Notes: generated by a model not told the origin, from the letters alone. Shown: positions 1-8,901, counted from the stretch's first letter. The stretch is 64,000 nt of DNA from Actinopolymorpha pittospori (GCF_014873875.1 NZ_JADBEM010000001.1:3658001-3722000), one strand, 5' to 3'. Translations and numbers: made by a program.

Positions 1-2
1 GC

Positions 3-881
3 CGGGTGGTCGAGGCATGGGACTCGCTGGGCCGGCCGGCGCCGGTCGGCGTGGTCGCGCTCGGGCTGGCCGGCGGAGCGTCCGACCCGGACAGCCGGCG
101 GCGGCTGGCGCCCCTGGTCGCCGAACGCACGGCGGCCGAACGCGTCCTGCTCACCGGTGACGACGTGACCACCCACCTCGGCGTCCTCGGTGGCGCGCCG
201 GGTGTCGTGGTGGCCGCCGGGACCGGTGTCGCCTGCCTGGCCGTGACCGAGGCCGGTGAGTTGATCAACGTCGACGGGCTCGGATACCTCTTCGGTGACG
301 CTGGCGGCGGCTTCTCGCTGGGGCTCGCCGGGCTGCGTGCCGCCCTCGCCGGCTTCGAGGGCCGTGGACCGGAGACCGCGCTGACCGCCCGCGCCGAACG
401 CCGGGTCGGGCGGCCGCTCCGCGACGCCGTGAAGCGGTGGTACCGCTCGCCGTCGCTCGTGGCCGACGTGGCGGGGTTCGCGGCCGAGGTGGCGCAGGCC
501 GCGGGTCCGCCCGACGACGACCCGGTGGCCAGGAGGCTGAGTCTGCGCGCGGGGGAGGACCTCGCGGTCAGCGTGACCGCCGCCGTACGCAAGGGGTTCT
601 CCGGCTCGCGGGACGGCAGCGTCCCGGTGTCGTGGGCCGGCGGGGTGCTCGGAGCGGACGTCATCTTCGAAGCGTTCTCCCGCGGGCTCACGCAGCTGTG
701 TCCGGCCGCCGTGCTGCGGGACCCGATCGGCGACTCCCTCGCCGGGGCGCTACGGCTCGCGGCCGGCAACGCCGTCCCGCACCTCGCGAGCGTCGTCGTC
801 CACACCCGCCCGGCCGGGGCCGGCCTCGGTGCGGGGCCGGGCGGCTCCGGCGGCTCCAGCGGCTCCCCGGCCGCCTCGTAG
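3..881 (+). CDS. BadF/BadG-type sugar kinase (N-acetylglucosamine kinase-like), 5' end cut by window edge
   Basis: The frame is open at the first base of the window, so the true start lies upstream; the first in-window start codon is a GTG at 6. The visible C-terminal ~290 residues look like the second lobe of the BadF/BadG/BcrA/BcrD ATPase fold. There is a glycine-rich GAAGTGVA-like phosphate loop near the start of the visible part, followed by DGLGYLFGDAGGGF, a signature of N-acetylglucosamine kinases. The family phosphorylates amino sugars with ATP in the cytoplasm. The protein ends in a Gly/Ser-rich tail of about 15 residues with no clear role. The next gene is a sugar isomerase in the same direction, which fits sugar metabolism. 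The substrate is inferred. Confidence 0.75.
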   Translation, partial: RVVEAWDSLGRPAPVGVVALGLAGGASDPDSRRRLAPLVAERTAAERVLLTGDDVTTHLGVLGGAPGVVVAAGTGVACLAVTEAGELINVDGLGYLFGDAGGGFSLGLAGLRAALAGFEGRGPETALTARAERRVGRPLRDAVKRWYRSPSLVADVAGFAAEVAQAAGPPDDDPVARRLSLRAGEDLAVSVTAAVRKGFSGSRDGSVPVSWAGGVLGADVIFEAFSRGLTQLCPAAVLRDPIGDSLAGALRLAAGNAVPHLASVVVHTRPAGAGLGAGPGGSGGSSGSPAAS

Positions 882-972
882 GGCACGGAAGACCCGGCCG
901 CTGGGGCTGACCGATTGGTGCCGAGGTGTGCGGCCAATCCACAGTCGCCGGGCCGGGCGATGGCACGGGCCG

Positions 973-978
973 TACGCT
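973..978 (+). promoter_or_regulatory. -10 box TACGCT for a leaderless start
   Basis: TACGCT is followed by six bases and then the GTG at 985. No ribosome binding site precedes that GTG, so transcription probably begins at or next to the start codon. Confidence 0.45.
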
Positions 979-984
979 GGGGCC

Positions 985-1890
985 GTGCAGTCCGCAGATC
1001 CCCAGACCCACGTGCGCGGTAAGGATGCCGTCGTACGGGTTCCGGACGCCCGAATCGCCCTGTCCACGGCTTCGGTCTACCCGGAGTCGACGGCCACGGC
1101 CTTCGAGCTCGCGGCACGCCTCGGCTACGACGGGGTGGAGGTCATGGTGGGGGCCGACCCGCTGAGCCAGGACGTCGACGCCCTGCGCCGGCTCAGCGAC
1201 TACCACCAGCTGCCGATCGTCTCGATCCACGCGCCGACCCTGCTGATCACCCAGCGGGTCTGGGGCACCGACCCCTGGGGCAAGCTCGACCGCAGCGCGG
1301 AGGCCGCCAAGGAGCTCGGCGCCTCGGTCGTGGTGGTCCACCCGCCCTTCCGTTGGCAGCGCGACTACGCCCGCGACTTCGTGGCGGGCGTGGCCAAGCG
1401 CCAGAAGGAGACGGGGATCAGCTTCGCGGTCGAGAACATGTTTCCGTGGAAGGCGGCCGGCCAGGGCCTTCAGGCCTACCTGCCCGGCTGGGACCCACGG
1501 GACTTCGACTACGCCGAGGTGACGCTCGACCTGTCCCACACGGCGACCGCCGGGGTGGACGCCTACGACATGGCCTACGACCTGGGTGACCGGCTCACCC
1601 ACATCCACCTGGCCGACGGCAGCGGCTCCAACAAGGACGAGCACCTCGTGCCCGGCCGGGGCAACCAGCGGTGCGCCGAGGTGCTCGAACTGCTCGCCCG
1701 GCGCGGGTTCACCGGCAGCATCGTGCTGGAGATCAACACCCGGCGGGCGGCCAGCCGGTCCGAGCGTGAGGCCGACCTGGTGGAGGCGCTCGCCTTCGCC
1801 CGGCTGAGCTTCGCCGCGCCGGTGGTTCCGTCGTACGCCGTCACCGCCGACGGCACCATCGAGGCGGTCGGGCCGGGCGTCACCAGCTGA
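985..1890 (+). CDS. Sugar phosphate isomerase/epimerase (AP-endonuclease 2-like TIM barrel)
   Basis: The protein of about 301 residues has the xylose-isomerase-like TIM barrel pattern: IALSTASVYP strand at the N-terminus, GYDGVEVMV, PIVSIHAP, VVVVHPPF, FAVENMFPW, LDLSHTATAG and THIHLADG, ending with the VLEINTRR strand. The acidic and histidine residues of these motifs (Glu in VEVM, His in SIHAP and VHPP, Glu in VENM, Asp-His in LDLSH, His in HLADG) are the usual divalent metal and substrate ligands. I chose GTG 985 because a TACGCT box sits six bases upstream; GTG 1012 is an alternative. The enzyme presumably interconverts a phosphorylated or free sugar, but the substrate is unknown. It follows a sugar kinase in the same direction. 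Confidence 0.75.
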   Translation: MQSADPQTHVRGKDAVVRVPDARIALSTASVYPESTATAFELAARLGYDGVEVMVGADPLSQDVDALRRLSDYHQLPIVSIHAPTLLITQRVWGTDPWGKLDRSAEAAKELGASVVVVHPPFRWQRDYARDFVAGVAKRQKETGISFAVENMFPWKAAGQGLQAYLPGWDPRDFDYAEVTLDLSHTATAGVDAYDMAYDLGDRLTHIHLADGSGSNKDEHLVPGRGNQRCAEVLELLARRGFTGSIVLEINTRRAASRSEREADLVEALAFARLSFAAPVVPSYAVTADGTIEAVGPGVTS

Positions 1891-2207
1891 GGCTGTCCCT
1901 CGCGTCCCCCGCCGCACTCCCGCCCGCTTCCGCCGCTCCCGCCCCTTCTCTCCCGATCTTCATGATCATGAGGTTGTGCGGGTCGCACAGCGCCTGAAAT
2001 CAGTCATGATCAGTAATGATCACGGACGGGCGGTTGGGTCGGACAAAAGGGTCCGGCCGGTCGGCGCGGGTTTATGAGAGTTTTCTTATCCGCCGTTCGG
2101 CGAGCGGCCTTCCCCGCATTCTGGACGCGGCATCGTGGTCTGGTCCGGAGCGTTGTGCGCGACGCCGGGACCTGGCGTCTGTGGGGATCACCTGACGAGG
2201 GTTCGGG
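1891..2207. other. Intergenic region with repeated ATGATCA motifs
   Basis: No gene is seen. CATGATCATG, a perfect 10-bp palindrome, is at 1961-1970; related CATGATCA and AATGATCA follow at 2005-2012 and 2015-2022. Between them TGTGCG and CGCACA form a dyad with a 3-base spacer at 1975-1989. The local sequence is more AT-rich than its surroundings, so this is the probable control region of the secreted hydrolase downstream. The binding protein is unknown. Confidence 0.4.
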
Positions 2208-3116
2208 GTGGTGGCGTTGCGGCGACGACTGGGTTCACAACCGGGCGTACGACCGGGTTCACGACTGGGTTCACGACTGGGTTCACGACTGGGTTCACGA
2301 CTGGGTTCACGACTGGGCAGGGTCCTGCTGGTCCTCGGGTTCGGTGCGGGATCTCTGCTGGCGACGGGCCTGCCGGCCCGGGCCGCCGCGCCCACCTACA
2401 CCGCGCTGGGTGACTCCTACACCTCCGGGCTGGGCACCCGCACCTACTACGGCAGCAGTGGTGCCTGCCGGCGCTCGCCGTACAGCTATCCGGTCCTCAA
2501 CGCGGCTCGGCTCGGCGCGAAACTGACCTTCGCCGCGTGCGCGGGCGCGACGGTGGCCGACGTGCAGAAGCGCCAACTCGCCGGCCTGAACGCCAGGACG
2601 ACGTACGTCACCGTCTCGGCGGGTGGGAACGACGCTGGATTCGCCGACGTCCTCCTGAGCTGCGGGCTGCCCTGGCCGATCAGCTGCGGCCACGAGCTCG
2701 ACCAGGCGACGACCTTCATCAAGAAGACCCTGCCCGGACGCCTGGACCGGCTCTACTCCGCGATCCGCAAGGGTGCGCCGAACGCCCGGGTGGCGGTGGT
2801 CGGCTACCCGCGGCTGTTCAACGGCGAGCAGTGCAACCTCGTCGCGCGCTTCAGCCCGGGGGAGCAGGCACGGTTGAACGCCGCCGCCGACCTGCTCGCC
2901 GTGACGATCCGCAAGCGCGCGCTGGCGCACGGGTTCGGGTTCGTGGACGCGCGGCCGGCGTTCGCGAGTCACCTGGTGTGCGCGGACACGGAGTGGCTCA
3001 ACGGGCTGTCCAACCCGATCAACGAGTCCTACCACCCCAACCGTAGGGGCCAGGCCGGGTACGCGATCATCGTCGAACCCGCGTTGCGCAAGGCGCCGCT
3101 TCCGAAGCTGCTCTGA
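2208..3116 (+). CDS. Secreted SGNH/GDSL-family hydrolase with repeat-expanded signal peptide
   Basis: This is a lipase/esterase of the SGNH family, about 302 residues. Block I is GDSYTSG with the catalytic Ser, block III is the GGND motif, and near the C-terminus SYHPNRRGQAGY carries the catalytic His. Cysteines are spaced as in secreted actinobacterial SGNH lipases (CRRSPYSYP, CAGAT, LSCG...SCGH), implying disulfides outside the cell. The N-terminus is odd: before the hydrophobic core (VLLVLGFGAGSLL) and an ARAAA-type cleavage site, the n-region is a run of GSRL tetrapeptides encoded by a 12-bp tandem repeat, giving a long Arg-rich leader. GTG 2208 is preferred because GAGG lies seven bases upstream. 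The substrate is not predictable. Confidence 0.85.
   Translation: MVALRRRLGSQPGVRPGSRLGSRLGSRLGSRLGSRLGRVLLVLGFGAGSLLATGLPARAAAPTYTALGDSYTSGLGTRTYYGSSGACRRSPYSYPVLNAARLGAKLTFAACAGATVADVQKRQLAGLNARTTYVTVSAGGNDAGFADVLLSCGLPWPISCGHELDQATTFIKKTLPGRLDRLYSAIRKGAPNARVAVVGYPRLFNGEQCNLVARFSPGEQARLNAAADLLAVTIRKRALAHGFGFVDARPAFASHLVCADTEWLNGLSNPINESYHPNRRGQAGYAIIVEPALRKAPLPKLL
2231..2314 (+). repeat. 12-bp tandem repeat inside signal peptide
   Basis: Two degenerate units (2231-2254) are followed by five perfect copies of GGGTTCACGACT (2255-2314). The unit is in frame and encodes GSRL in the n-region of the hydrolase signal peptide. Confidence 0.9.
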
Positions 3117-3172
3117 GCTTCGGGGCGTACGCGGACCGAGCCGAGGTGGCGCGGCCGGCCACAGGCAACCAG

Positions 3173-3226
3173 ACAACGACGAAGGGGCGTCAATATCGCA
3201 TTGACGCCCCTTCGTCACTCCGTTGT
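3173..3226. terminator. Bidirectional terminator between the hydrolase and aceA
   Basis: GACGAAGGGGCGTCAAT (3178-3194) and its exact complement (3200-3216) form a 17-bp stem with a 5-base loop. ACAAC just outside pairs with GTTGT at 3222-3226 after a 5-base bulge. The convergent genes on both sides end nearby, so it likely serves both strands. Confidence 0.85.
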
Positions 3227-3295
3227 CCGCGAGGCCCGCCGAGCCGGTCACCCGACTTCGGGCCGGCGGGTCTCAGCGGCCGCGAGCCGCGGGAC

Positions 3296-4726
3296 TCACT
3301 GCTTCCCCGAGGTGAACTGCTCCTCTTCGGTCGACCCGGACAGGGCCGTCGTCGCGGACTGCGGCGAGATGGCGGTGCTCACCAGGTCGAAGTAGCCGGT
3401 ACCCACCTCGCGCTGGTGCCGGGTGGCGGTGTAGCCCGCGCTCTCCGACTCGAACTCGCGCTCCTGCAGGGCGACGTAGGCCGTCATGCCATCGCGTGCG
3501 TACCCCTTCGCGAGCTCGAACATCGACTCGTTCAGGGCGTGGAACCCCGCCAGGGTGATGAACTGGAAGGTGTAGCCCATCTCCCCGAGTTCGCGCTGGA
3601 ACTTCGCGATCGTCCCGTCGTCGAGATGTTTCTTCCAGTTGAACGACGGCGAGCAGTTGTAGGCGAGCATCTGGTCGGGGTACTCCGCCTTGATCGCCTC
3701 GGCGAACTCCCGCGCCACGTCGAGGTCGGGTTTCGACGTTTCCATCCACAACAGTTCGGAGTACGGCGCGTAGGCGAGGCCGCGTGCGATGCAGGCCGGC
3801 AGCCCGTTCCGCACCCGGTAGAAGCCCTCTGCCGTCCGTTCGCCGGTCACGAACGCCCGGTCACGCTCGTCGACGTCGCTCGTGACGAGCGACGCCGCCT
3901 GCGCGTCGGTCCGCGCGATCACCAGTGAGGGAACGCCGCAGACGTCCGCCGCGAGCCGGGCGGCGTTGAGCGTACGAATGTGCTGACCGGTCGGGATCAG
4001 CACCTTGCCACCGAGATGACCGCACTTCTTCTCCGAGGCCAGCTGGTCCTCCCAGTGCACCCCGGCCGCACCGGCGGCGATCATTGCCTTCATCAGCTCG
4101 AACGCGTTGAGGACGCCACCGAAACCTGCCTCCGCGTCGGCCACGATCGGGGCGAGCCAGTGCGGCGCCTCGGCGTCGCCCTCCGCCCAGGTGATCTGGT
4201 CGGCCCGCAGCAAGGCGTTGTTGATCCGGCGGACGACCTGGGGCACGGAGTTCGCGGGATAAAGGCTCTGGTCGGGATATGTCTGGCCGGCGAGGTTGGC
4301 GTCGGCGGCGACCTGCCAACCGGACAGGTAGATGGCCTGCAGGCCGGCGCGTACCTGCTGCACGGCCTGGTTGCCGGTGAGCGCGCCCAGCGAGTGCACG
4401 TAGTCGCGTTCGTGGAGAAGCCGCCAGAGGCGCTCGGCGCCGAGCCGGGCGAGCGTGTGCTCCTCCTGCACCGAGCCTCGTAGCCGTACGACGTCCTCGG
4501 CGGTGTAGTCGCGGGTGATGCCGCTCCAACGTGGATCGCGTTCCCAGGCGCGCCGTAGCTCTTCGGCCTCCTTGCGGACGAGCCGGTCGACGTGCCGATC
4601 ACCATTGCCCTGAGCTGAGGGTTCGGCGCCGGCCTGGGCGTTCCCGGTCGATTCGGACCTGGTGGGTGCGGGCTCCTCCGCCGCGACATCCTTGCGCGCG
4701 CGCGAAGGCGTCTCGCTCCGTCTCAT
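3296..4726 (-). CDS. aceA: Isocitrate lyase
   Basis: Isocitrate lyase splits isocitrate into succinate and glyoxylate, the first step of the glyoxylate shunt used for growth on acetate and fatty acids. The active-site motif KKCGHLGGK (catalytic Cys) is present, as are the metal-binding and substrate motifs VADAEAGFGG, HWEDQLASEKK, ARTDAQAA and YNCSPSFNWKK. The protein is about 476 residues, longer than the ~430 of mycobacterial Icl1. The extra length is a low-complexity charged N-terminus of roughly 50 residues. The start at 4726 is supported by GGAGG seven or so bases upstream. It is transcribed away from a RamB-type regulator, an arrangement also known for icl1/ramB in mycobacteria, which implies control by that regulator. 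Confidence 0.95.
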   Translation of the reverse strand: MRRSETPSRARKDVAAEEPAPTRSESTGNAQAGAEPSAQGNGDRHVDRLVRKEAEELRRAWERDPRWSGITRDYTAEDVVRLRGSVQEEHTLARLGAERLWRLLHERDYVHSLGALTGNQAVQQVRAGLQAIYLSGWQVAADANLAGQTYPDQSLYPANSVPQVVRRINNALLRADQITWAEGDAEAPHWLAPIVADAEAGFGGVLNAFELMKAMIAAGAAGVHWEDQLASEKKCGHLGGKVLIPTGQHIRTLNAARLAADVCGVPSLVIARTDAQAASLVTSDVDERDRAFVTGERTAEGFYRVRNGLPACIARGLAYAPYSELLWMETSKPDLDVAREFAEAIKAEYPDQMLAYNCSPSFNWKKHLDDGTIAKFQRELGEMGYTFQFITLAGFHALNESMFELAKGYARDGMTAYVALQEREFESESAGYTATRHQREVGTGYFDLVSTAISPQSATTALSGSTEEEQFTSGKQ

Positions 4727-4846
4727 CGTGGTCCCCCTCCTTCGGATGTGCTTCCGCCCTGAGTGTCGGACGAAGCCGGGAGGGGCGGAGGAGAACGTCC
4801 GACGAAACATTCGCGTTTCTTCTCCTAGCATGAAGTCGAGACCTCC

Positions 4847-4870
4847 TTCGAACAGAAGGGATCTTCGAAC
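4847..4870. promoter_or_regulatory. Direct repeat TTCGAAC in the aceA-ramB intergenic region
   Basis: TTCGAAC occurs at 4847-4853 and 4864-4870, ending exactly at the regulator's GTG. Each contains the palindrome TTCGAA. The 17-bp spacing suggests two protein sites, plausibly autoregulation by the downstream protein. It does not resemble the Corynebacterium RamB box as I know it. Confidence 0.35.
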
Positions 4871-6313
4871 GTGCCAACAGATATCCATCTCGCGACCTTT
4901 GGCCAACGATTACGGCATGTCCGGCGTACCCGACACATGACACTCGCCGAACTCGGTGAACGAGTCGGGCGTGCTCCCTCGCAGCTCTCGCTGCTGGAAA
5001 ACGGTCGGCGGGAGCCGAAACTCTCGTTGATCAAGGCTTTGGCCCAGGTTCTCGACGTACCCGTCGACGACCTGCTCTCCACCGACCCGCCGAGTCGGCG
5101 CGCGCAACTCGAGATCGCCCTGGAGGAGGCGCAACGCGACCCGCTCTACAAGGAACTCGACCTTCCGCACCTACGGGTCGGTCCGCGGGTGCCCACGGAG
5201 GTTCTCGAACATCTGAGTGCGTTGTACGACGAACTCAAGCGCCGCGACACCAAACCGACCGCGACTCCGGAGGAAGCCCGTATCGCCAATGCCGACCTGC
5301 GCCGGCAGATGCGCGAACGCGGCAACTACTTCGAAGACATCGAGAAGGTCGCCGTCCGGACGTTGGAGGCCGTCGGCTACCGAGGCGGGACACTGTCGGA
5401 CGCGTCGTCGGCGGCGATCGTGATGCACTGCGGGTTCAGCGTGAGGTACGCCGAGGACCTGCCGCGCTCGGTGCGTTCGATCACCGACCTGCGCAACCGC
5501 CGCATCTACCTGCGGCGGGAGTCGCTCGGAATGCACACGCCGCGCGGAATTCTCCTGCAGACGGTCGGCCATTTCGTCCTCGGCCACGAGCAGCCGCGCG
5601 ACTTCGCCGACTTCCTCCGCCAACGCGTGGAGGCCAACTACTTCGCCGCGGCCGTGCTCGTTCCGGAGTTGGAGGCGGCACCGTTTCTCGTGCAGGCGAA
5701 GGCCGATCGCGATCTCGCGGTCGAGGACCTGCGCGACATGTTCTCGGTGTCGTACGAGATGGCCGCGCACAGGTTCACCAACCTGGCCACGAAGTACCTC
5801 GATCTGCGCTGCCACTTCGTCCGCAACGACGAGGCCGGCACCATCTACAAGGCCTACGAGAACGACGGCCTGCTCTTTCCGGCGGACTCGACGGGCGCGA
5901 TCGAGGGGCAGCGGATGTGTCGACGCTGGGCCGGGCGGCGGGTCTTCGCCTCCGCGGACCGGTTCTCCGCCTACCACCAGTACACCGACACCCCCGACGG
6001 CACCCACTGGTGTGTCGCGCATGTCGACCCGGGCCGCGAGCGGCACTTCGCGGTGACGCTGGGCGTGCCGTTCGAGGAGTCCCGGTGGTTTCGTGGCCGG
6101 GAGACCAGCAACCGGGCCGTCTCGCGCTGCCCGACGGGACCGTGCTGCTCCAACCCGCCGCCCGACCTCGCCGCGCGCTGGGAGGGGGCCGCCTGGCCCT
6201 CGGCCCGGGCACACTCCCACGTGCTGGCGGTACTCCCGACCGGCACCTTCCCGGGGGTCGACGAGACCGACGTCTACACGTTCCTGGACCGGCACACCCC
6301 CGAAGGCGGCTGA
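4871..6313 (+). CDS. ramB: RamB-type XRE regulator of acetate/short-chain fatty acid metabolism
   Basis: The protein of about 480 residues starts with an XRE helix-turn-helix (FGQRLRHVRRTRHMTLAELG...LSLLENGRREP, residues ~10-65). A middle segment with an ImmA/IrrE-type metallopeptidase-like fold follows (~150-290), then a C-terminal ligand-domain-like region with CRRWAGRRVF. This is the layout of RamB, the acetate regulator of actinobacteria. The usual HExxH metal motif is replaced by GHFVLGHE, so peptidase activity is unlikely and the domain is probably a sensor. It is divergent from aceA with 145 bases between starts. GTG 4871 has GAAGGGA upstream. Confidence 0.85.
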   Translation: MPTDIHLATFGQRLRHVRRTRHMTLAELGERVGRAPSQLSLLENGRREPKLSLIKALAQVLDVPVDDLLSTDPPSRRAQLEIALEEAQRDPLYKELDLPHLRVGPRVPTEVLEHLSALYDELKRRDTKPTATPEEARIANADLRRQMRERGNYFEDIEKVAVRTLEAVGYRGGTLSDASSAAIVMHCGFSVRYAEDLPRSVRSITDLRNRRIYLRRESLGMHTPRGILLQTVGHFVLGHEQPRDFADFLRQRVEANYFAAAVLVPELEAAPFLVQAKADRDLAVEDLRDMFSVSYEMAAHRFTNLATKYLDLRCHFVRNDEAGTIYKAYENDGLLFPADSTGAIEGQRMCRRWAGRRVFASADRFSAYHQYTDTPDGTHWCVAHVDPGRERHFAVTLGVPFEESRWFRGRETSNRAVSRCPTGPCCSNPPPDLAARWEGAAWPSARAHSHVLAVLPTGTFPGVDETDVYTFLDRHTPEGG

Positions 6314-6542
6314 GATCGCGATCAGGGCACGAAGTCCGTCGCCCCCGCTTCGGTACAGGGAGAACAGGTAAGATCAGCGACCCACGACGTACTGTGTGTG
6401 AATGGTCTTCGGACCTGTTGCCGTACTGGCGATGAATGTGGCATCAATCGTGAACCGCGAGACAGAAGGACATGGAAGGCTCACAACGCTCCTCACCGGC
6501 TCCGGTGTCACGATGCGTCGATAGCAGTACGAAGGGTCGCCG

Positions 6543-7871
6543 ATGGTGACCGGACTGCTGGTGGGCGCATCGGTCCTACTGGTGCTCGTCTGCGGCCTCT
6601 TCGTAGCCGCCGAGTTCTCCCTGGTGACCGTAAGCCGGCCCGCCGTCGAGCGCGCCGCGAAGGCAAAGGTCCCGGGCGCCCGCGGCGTCCAGAGCGCGGT
6701 TCGGTCCCTTTCGACCCATCTGTCGAGCGCCCAGATCGGGATCACGCTCACCAACCTCGCCGTCGGCTGGCTCTCCGAGCCGGCGGTGGCCCACCTGCTC
6801 CGGAGCCCGCTCACCGCCCTCGGCGTGCCGAAGGGCGCGGTCGGCGGGGTCTCCCTCGCCGTGGCGCTGGCCGTGGTGACGGTGGCCACCATGGTGATCG
6901 GGGAGCTGGTCCCGAAGAACCTCGCCATCGCCCACCCGTTCGCCGTCGCGCGGGTCGTCCAGGTGCCGCAGCGGGCCTTCACCACGGCCACCAAGCCGCT
7001 GACACTCGGGCTCAACGCCCTGTCCAACCGGATCGTCCGACTACTCGGCGTCGAGCCGCAGGAGGAGCTCGCCTCGGCCCGGACCCCCGACGAGCTGGTC
7101 TCGGTCGTCCGATCCTCCGCCGAGTCCGGCTCGCTGCCGCCGGCCACCGCCGCCCTGGTCGAACGCATGCTGCGGTTCGACGACAAGCAGGCCCGCGACG
7201 TCCTCACACCGCGTACCCGGCTGGTCTGGGTCTTCGCGACCGACCCGGTCCAGCGGGTGATCGATCTCGCCCGCGTCCACGGCATCTCCCGGTTCCCGGT
7301 GGCGGGGACCGACCTCGACGACATCGTGGGCGTGATCCAGCTGAGCCAGGCGATCGCGGTGCCGCTCGAGCGGCGGTCGTCGACCCAGGTGGGCGGCCTG
7401 GCCAGTCCGCCACTGCGCGTCCCGCACACCGCGCCGCTGGACGAGGTGTTGTGGGCGCTCCGGGACCAGCGGACCGAGCTGAGCGTCGTCCTGGACGAGT
7501 ACGGCGGAACAGCGGGCATCGCGACGTTCGAGGACGTCGTGGAGGAGATCGTCGGCGAGGTGTCCGACGAGCACGACGTCCCGCAGCCGGCGTTCCAGCG
7601 CACCGCCAGGGGCTGGGTCGTCTCCGGCCTGCTGCGCCCGGACGAGCTGCACGCACGGATCGGGGTGCGGCTGCCGGAGGCGCAGGGCCGCTACGAGACG
7701 GTCGCGGGCCTGGTTTCGCACCAGCTCGGGCAGGTGCCACGCACCGGCGACTCCGTCGCCGTCGACGGGCTGCGGATCACCGTCGTGCGGATGGACGGCC
7801 ACCGTGTCGACGAGGTACGCATCGAGCGGATCCCGGTGGAGGCTCACCTCGGAGGTGACGGCGATGAGTGA
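6543..7871 (+). CDS. CNNM/HlyC family membrane protein with CBS domains (first of pair)
   Basis: About 442 residues. An N-terminal DUF21 membrane domain (residues ~1-190) has several hydrophobic segments and the motifs AAEFSLVTVSR, SAQIGITLTNLAVGW and VIGELVPKNLA. Two CBS repeats (~210-340, including VLDEYGGTAGIATFEDVVEEIVGE) and a C-terminal CorC/HlyC domain follow. Members are Mg2+/Co2+ transport-associated proteins of the CorB/CNNM group; they were historically called hemolysins, but toxin activity is not implied. GAAGGG lies six bases before ATG 6543. It overlaps its paralogue by 8 bases, so the two are translationally coupled and may form a heteromer. Confidence 0.9.
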   Translation: MVTGLLVGASVLLVLVCGLFVAAEFSLVTVSRPAVERAAKAKVPGARGVQSAVRSLSTHLSSAQIGITLTNLAVGWLSEPAVAHLLRSPLTALGVPKGAVGGVSLAVALAVVTVATMVIGELVPKNLAIAHPFAVARVVQVPQRAFTTATKPLTLGLNALSNRIVRLLGVEPQEELASARTPDELVSVVRSSAESGSLPPATAALVERMLRFDDKQARDVLTPRTRLVWVFATDPVQRVIDLARVHGISRFPVAGTDLDDIVGVIQLSQAIAVPLERRSSTQVGGLASPPLRVPHTAPLDEVLWALRDQRTELSVVLDEYGGTAGIATFEDVVEEIVGEVSDEHDVPQPAFQRTARGWVVSGLLRPDELHARIGVRLPEAQGRYETVAGLVSHQLGQVPRTGDSVAVDGLRITVVRMDGHRVDEVRIERIPVEAHLGGDGDE

Positions 7872-8901
7872 CCTCGGCCTGCTGGTCGTCGCCGTCGCGC
7901 TGCTGCTCGCGAACGCGTTCTTCGTCGGTGCGGAGTTCGCCCTGGTGTCCGTACGCCGGAGCCAGATCGAACCGCTCGTCGAGAAGGGCTCCCGGCGGGC
8001 CCGGGCCACCATGTGGGCGATCCGGCGGGTCACCCTGATGATGGCGGGCGCCCAGCTCGGCATCACCCTGTGCACCGTCGGTCTTGGCGCGGTCGCCGAG
8101 CCGGCGCTCGCCCACGTGCTGCAGGGCTGGTTCGGGGCGGTGAACGTGCCGGAGGCGATGGCCCACCCGGTCGCCGTCGTGGTCGCCCTGCTGGTGGTCG
8201 TCGCCCTGCACGTGGTGATCGGCGAGATGGTGCCGAAGAACCTCGCGCTGGCCGCACCCGACCGGGCCGCCCTCGCGCTCGGCCCGGTGCTCGGCACCAT
8301 GGTCCGTGCCACCCGGCCGCTGATCACCGGGCTCAACGGCATCGCCAACGCCGTCTTGTGGGTGGTCCGGGTCAAGCCGCAGAACGAGGTGGCCGACGCC
8401 GTGACCCACGAGGAGGTCGCTCACCTGCTCGCGGAATCGCGCCGTGAGGGACTTCTGGACCAGGACGAGCACCGGCTCACCGCGGAGGCACTGTCGTTCG
8501 CCGAACGCACGGCGCGGGACGTGGCGATCCCGCTCGATTCCGTGGTGGTGATCGGCGCGGACGCCACGCCCGCCGACGTCGAGGAACTCGCCGCGCGGAC
8601 CGGGCACTCGCGTTTCCCGCGCCGCGACGTGCGAGGCGTTCTGTCCGGTTACGTCCACCTCAAGGACGTCCTCGCCAACACCGCCGACCAGCGCTCCGCG
8701 CCGCTGTCGACCAGCCAGGTCAGGCCGCTGCCGGCGATCTCCTCCGCCACCCCCCTGGTAGACGTGCTCGCCGCCCTTCGCGACGGGGCGAGCCACCTCG
8801 CGCGAATCGACGACGCTGCGGGCGCGACCACCGGAGTGCTTACACTCGACGACGTGCTGCTGCGCCTGGTGCCCCCTCGGCACCCGCAGGACGCCCGCTG
8901 A
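7864..8901 (+). CDS. CNNM/HlyC family membrane protein with CBS domains (second of pair)
   Basis: About 345 residues and a paralogue of the preceding protein: AEFALVSVRRSQ, AGAQLGITL and VIGEMVPKNLALA mark the DUF21 membrane domain, followed by two CBS domains. It lacks the C-terminal CorC/HlyC domain of its neighbour, ending shortly after the second CBS. ATG 7864 lies inside the end of the upstream gene, which provides a coupled start; the longer frame to 7804 would overlap far more. Such tandem long/short pairs are common in actinobacteria. Its role in divalent cation homeostasis is inferred from the family. Confidence 0.9.
   Translation: MSDLGLLVVAVALLLANAFFVGAEFALVSVRRSQIEPLVEKGSRRARATMWAIRRVTLMMAGAQLGITLCTVGLGAVAEPALAHVLQGWFGAVNVPEAMAHPVAVVVALLVVVALHVVIGEMVPKNLALAAPDRAALALGPVLGTMVRATRPLITGLNGIANAVLWVVRVKPQNEVADAVTHEEVAHLLAESRREGLLDQDEHRLTAEALSFAERTARDVAIPLDSVVVIGADATPADVEELAARTGHSRFPRRDVRGVLSGYVHLKDVLANTADQRSAPLSTSQVRPLPAISSATPLVDVLAALRDGASHLARIDDAAGATTGVLTLDDVLLRLVPPRHPQDAR

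Noticed and set aside
688..1917. Long minus-strand frame (409 codons) opposite the sugar isomerase
   Set aside because: Shadow of a high-GC gene: composition is Arg/Gly/Pro-rich, no family motif, and it covers a well-supported gene.
5560..5600. ImmA/IrrE metallopeptidase activity in the RamB-type regulator
   Set aside because: The HExxH motif is absent (GHFVLGH), so peptidase function is not claimed.
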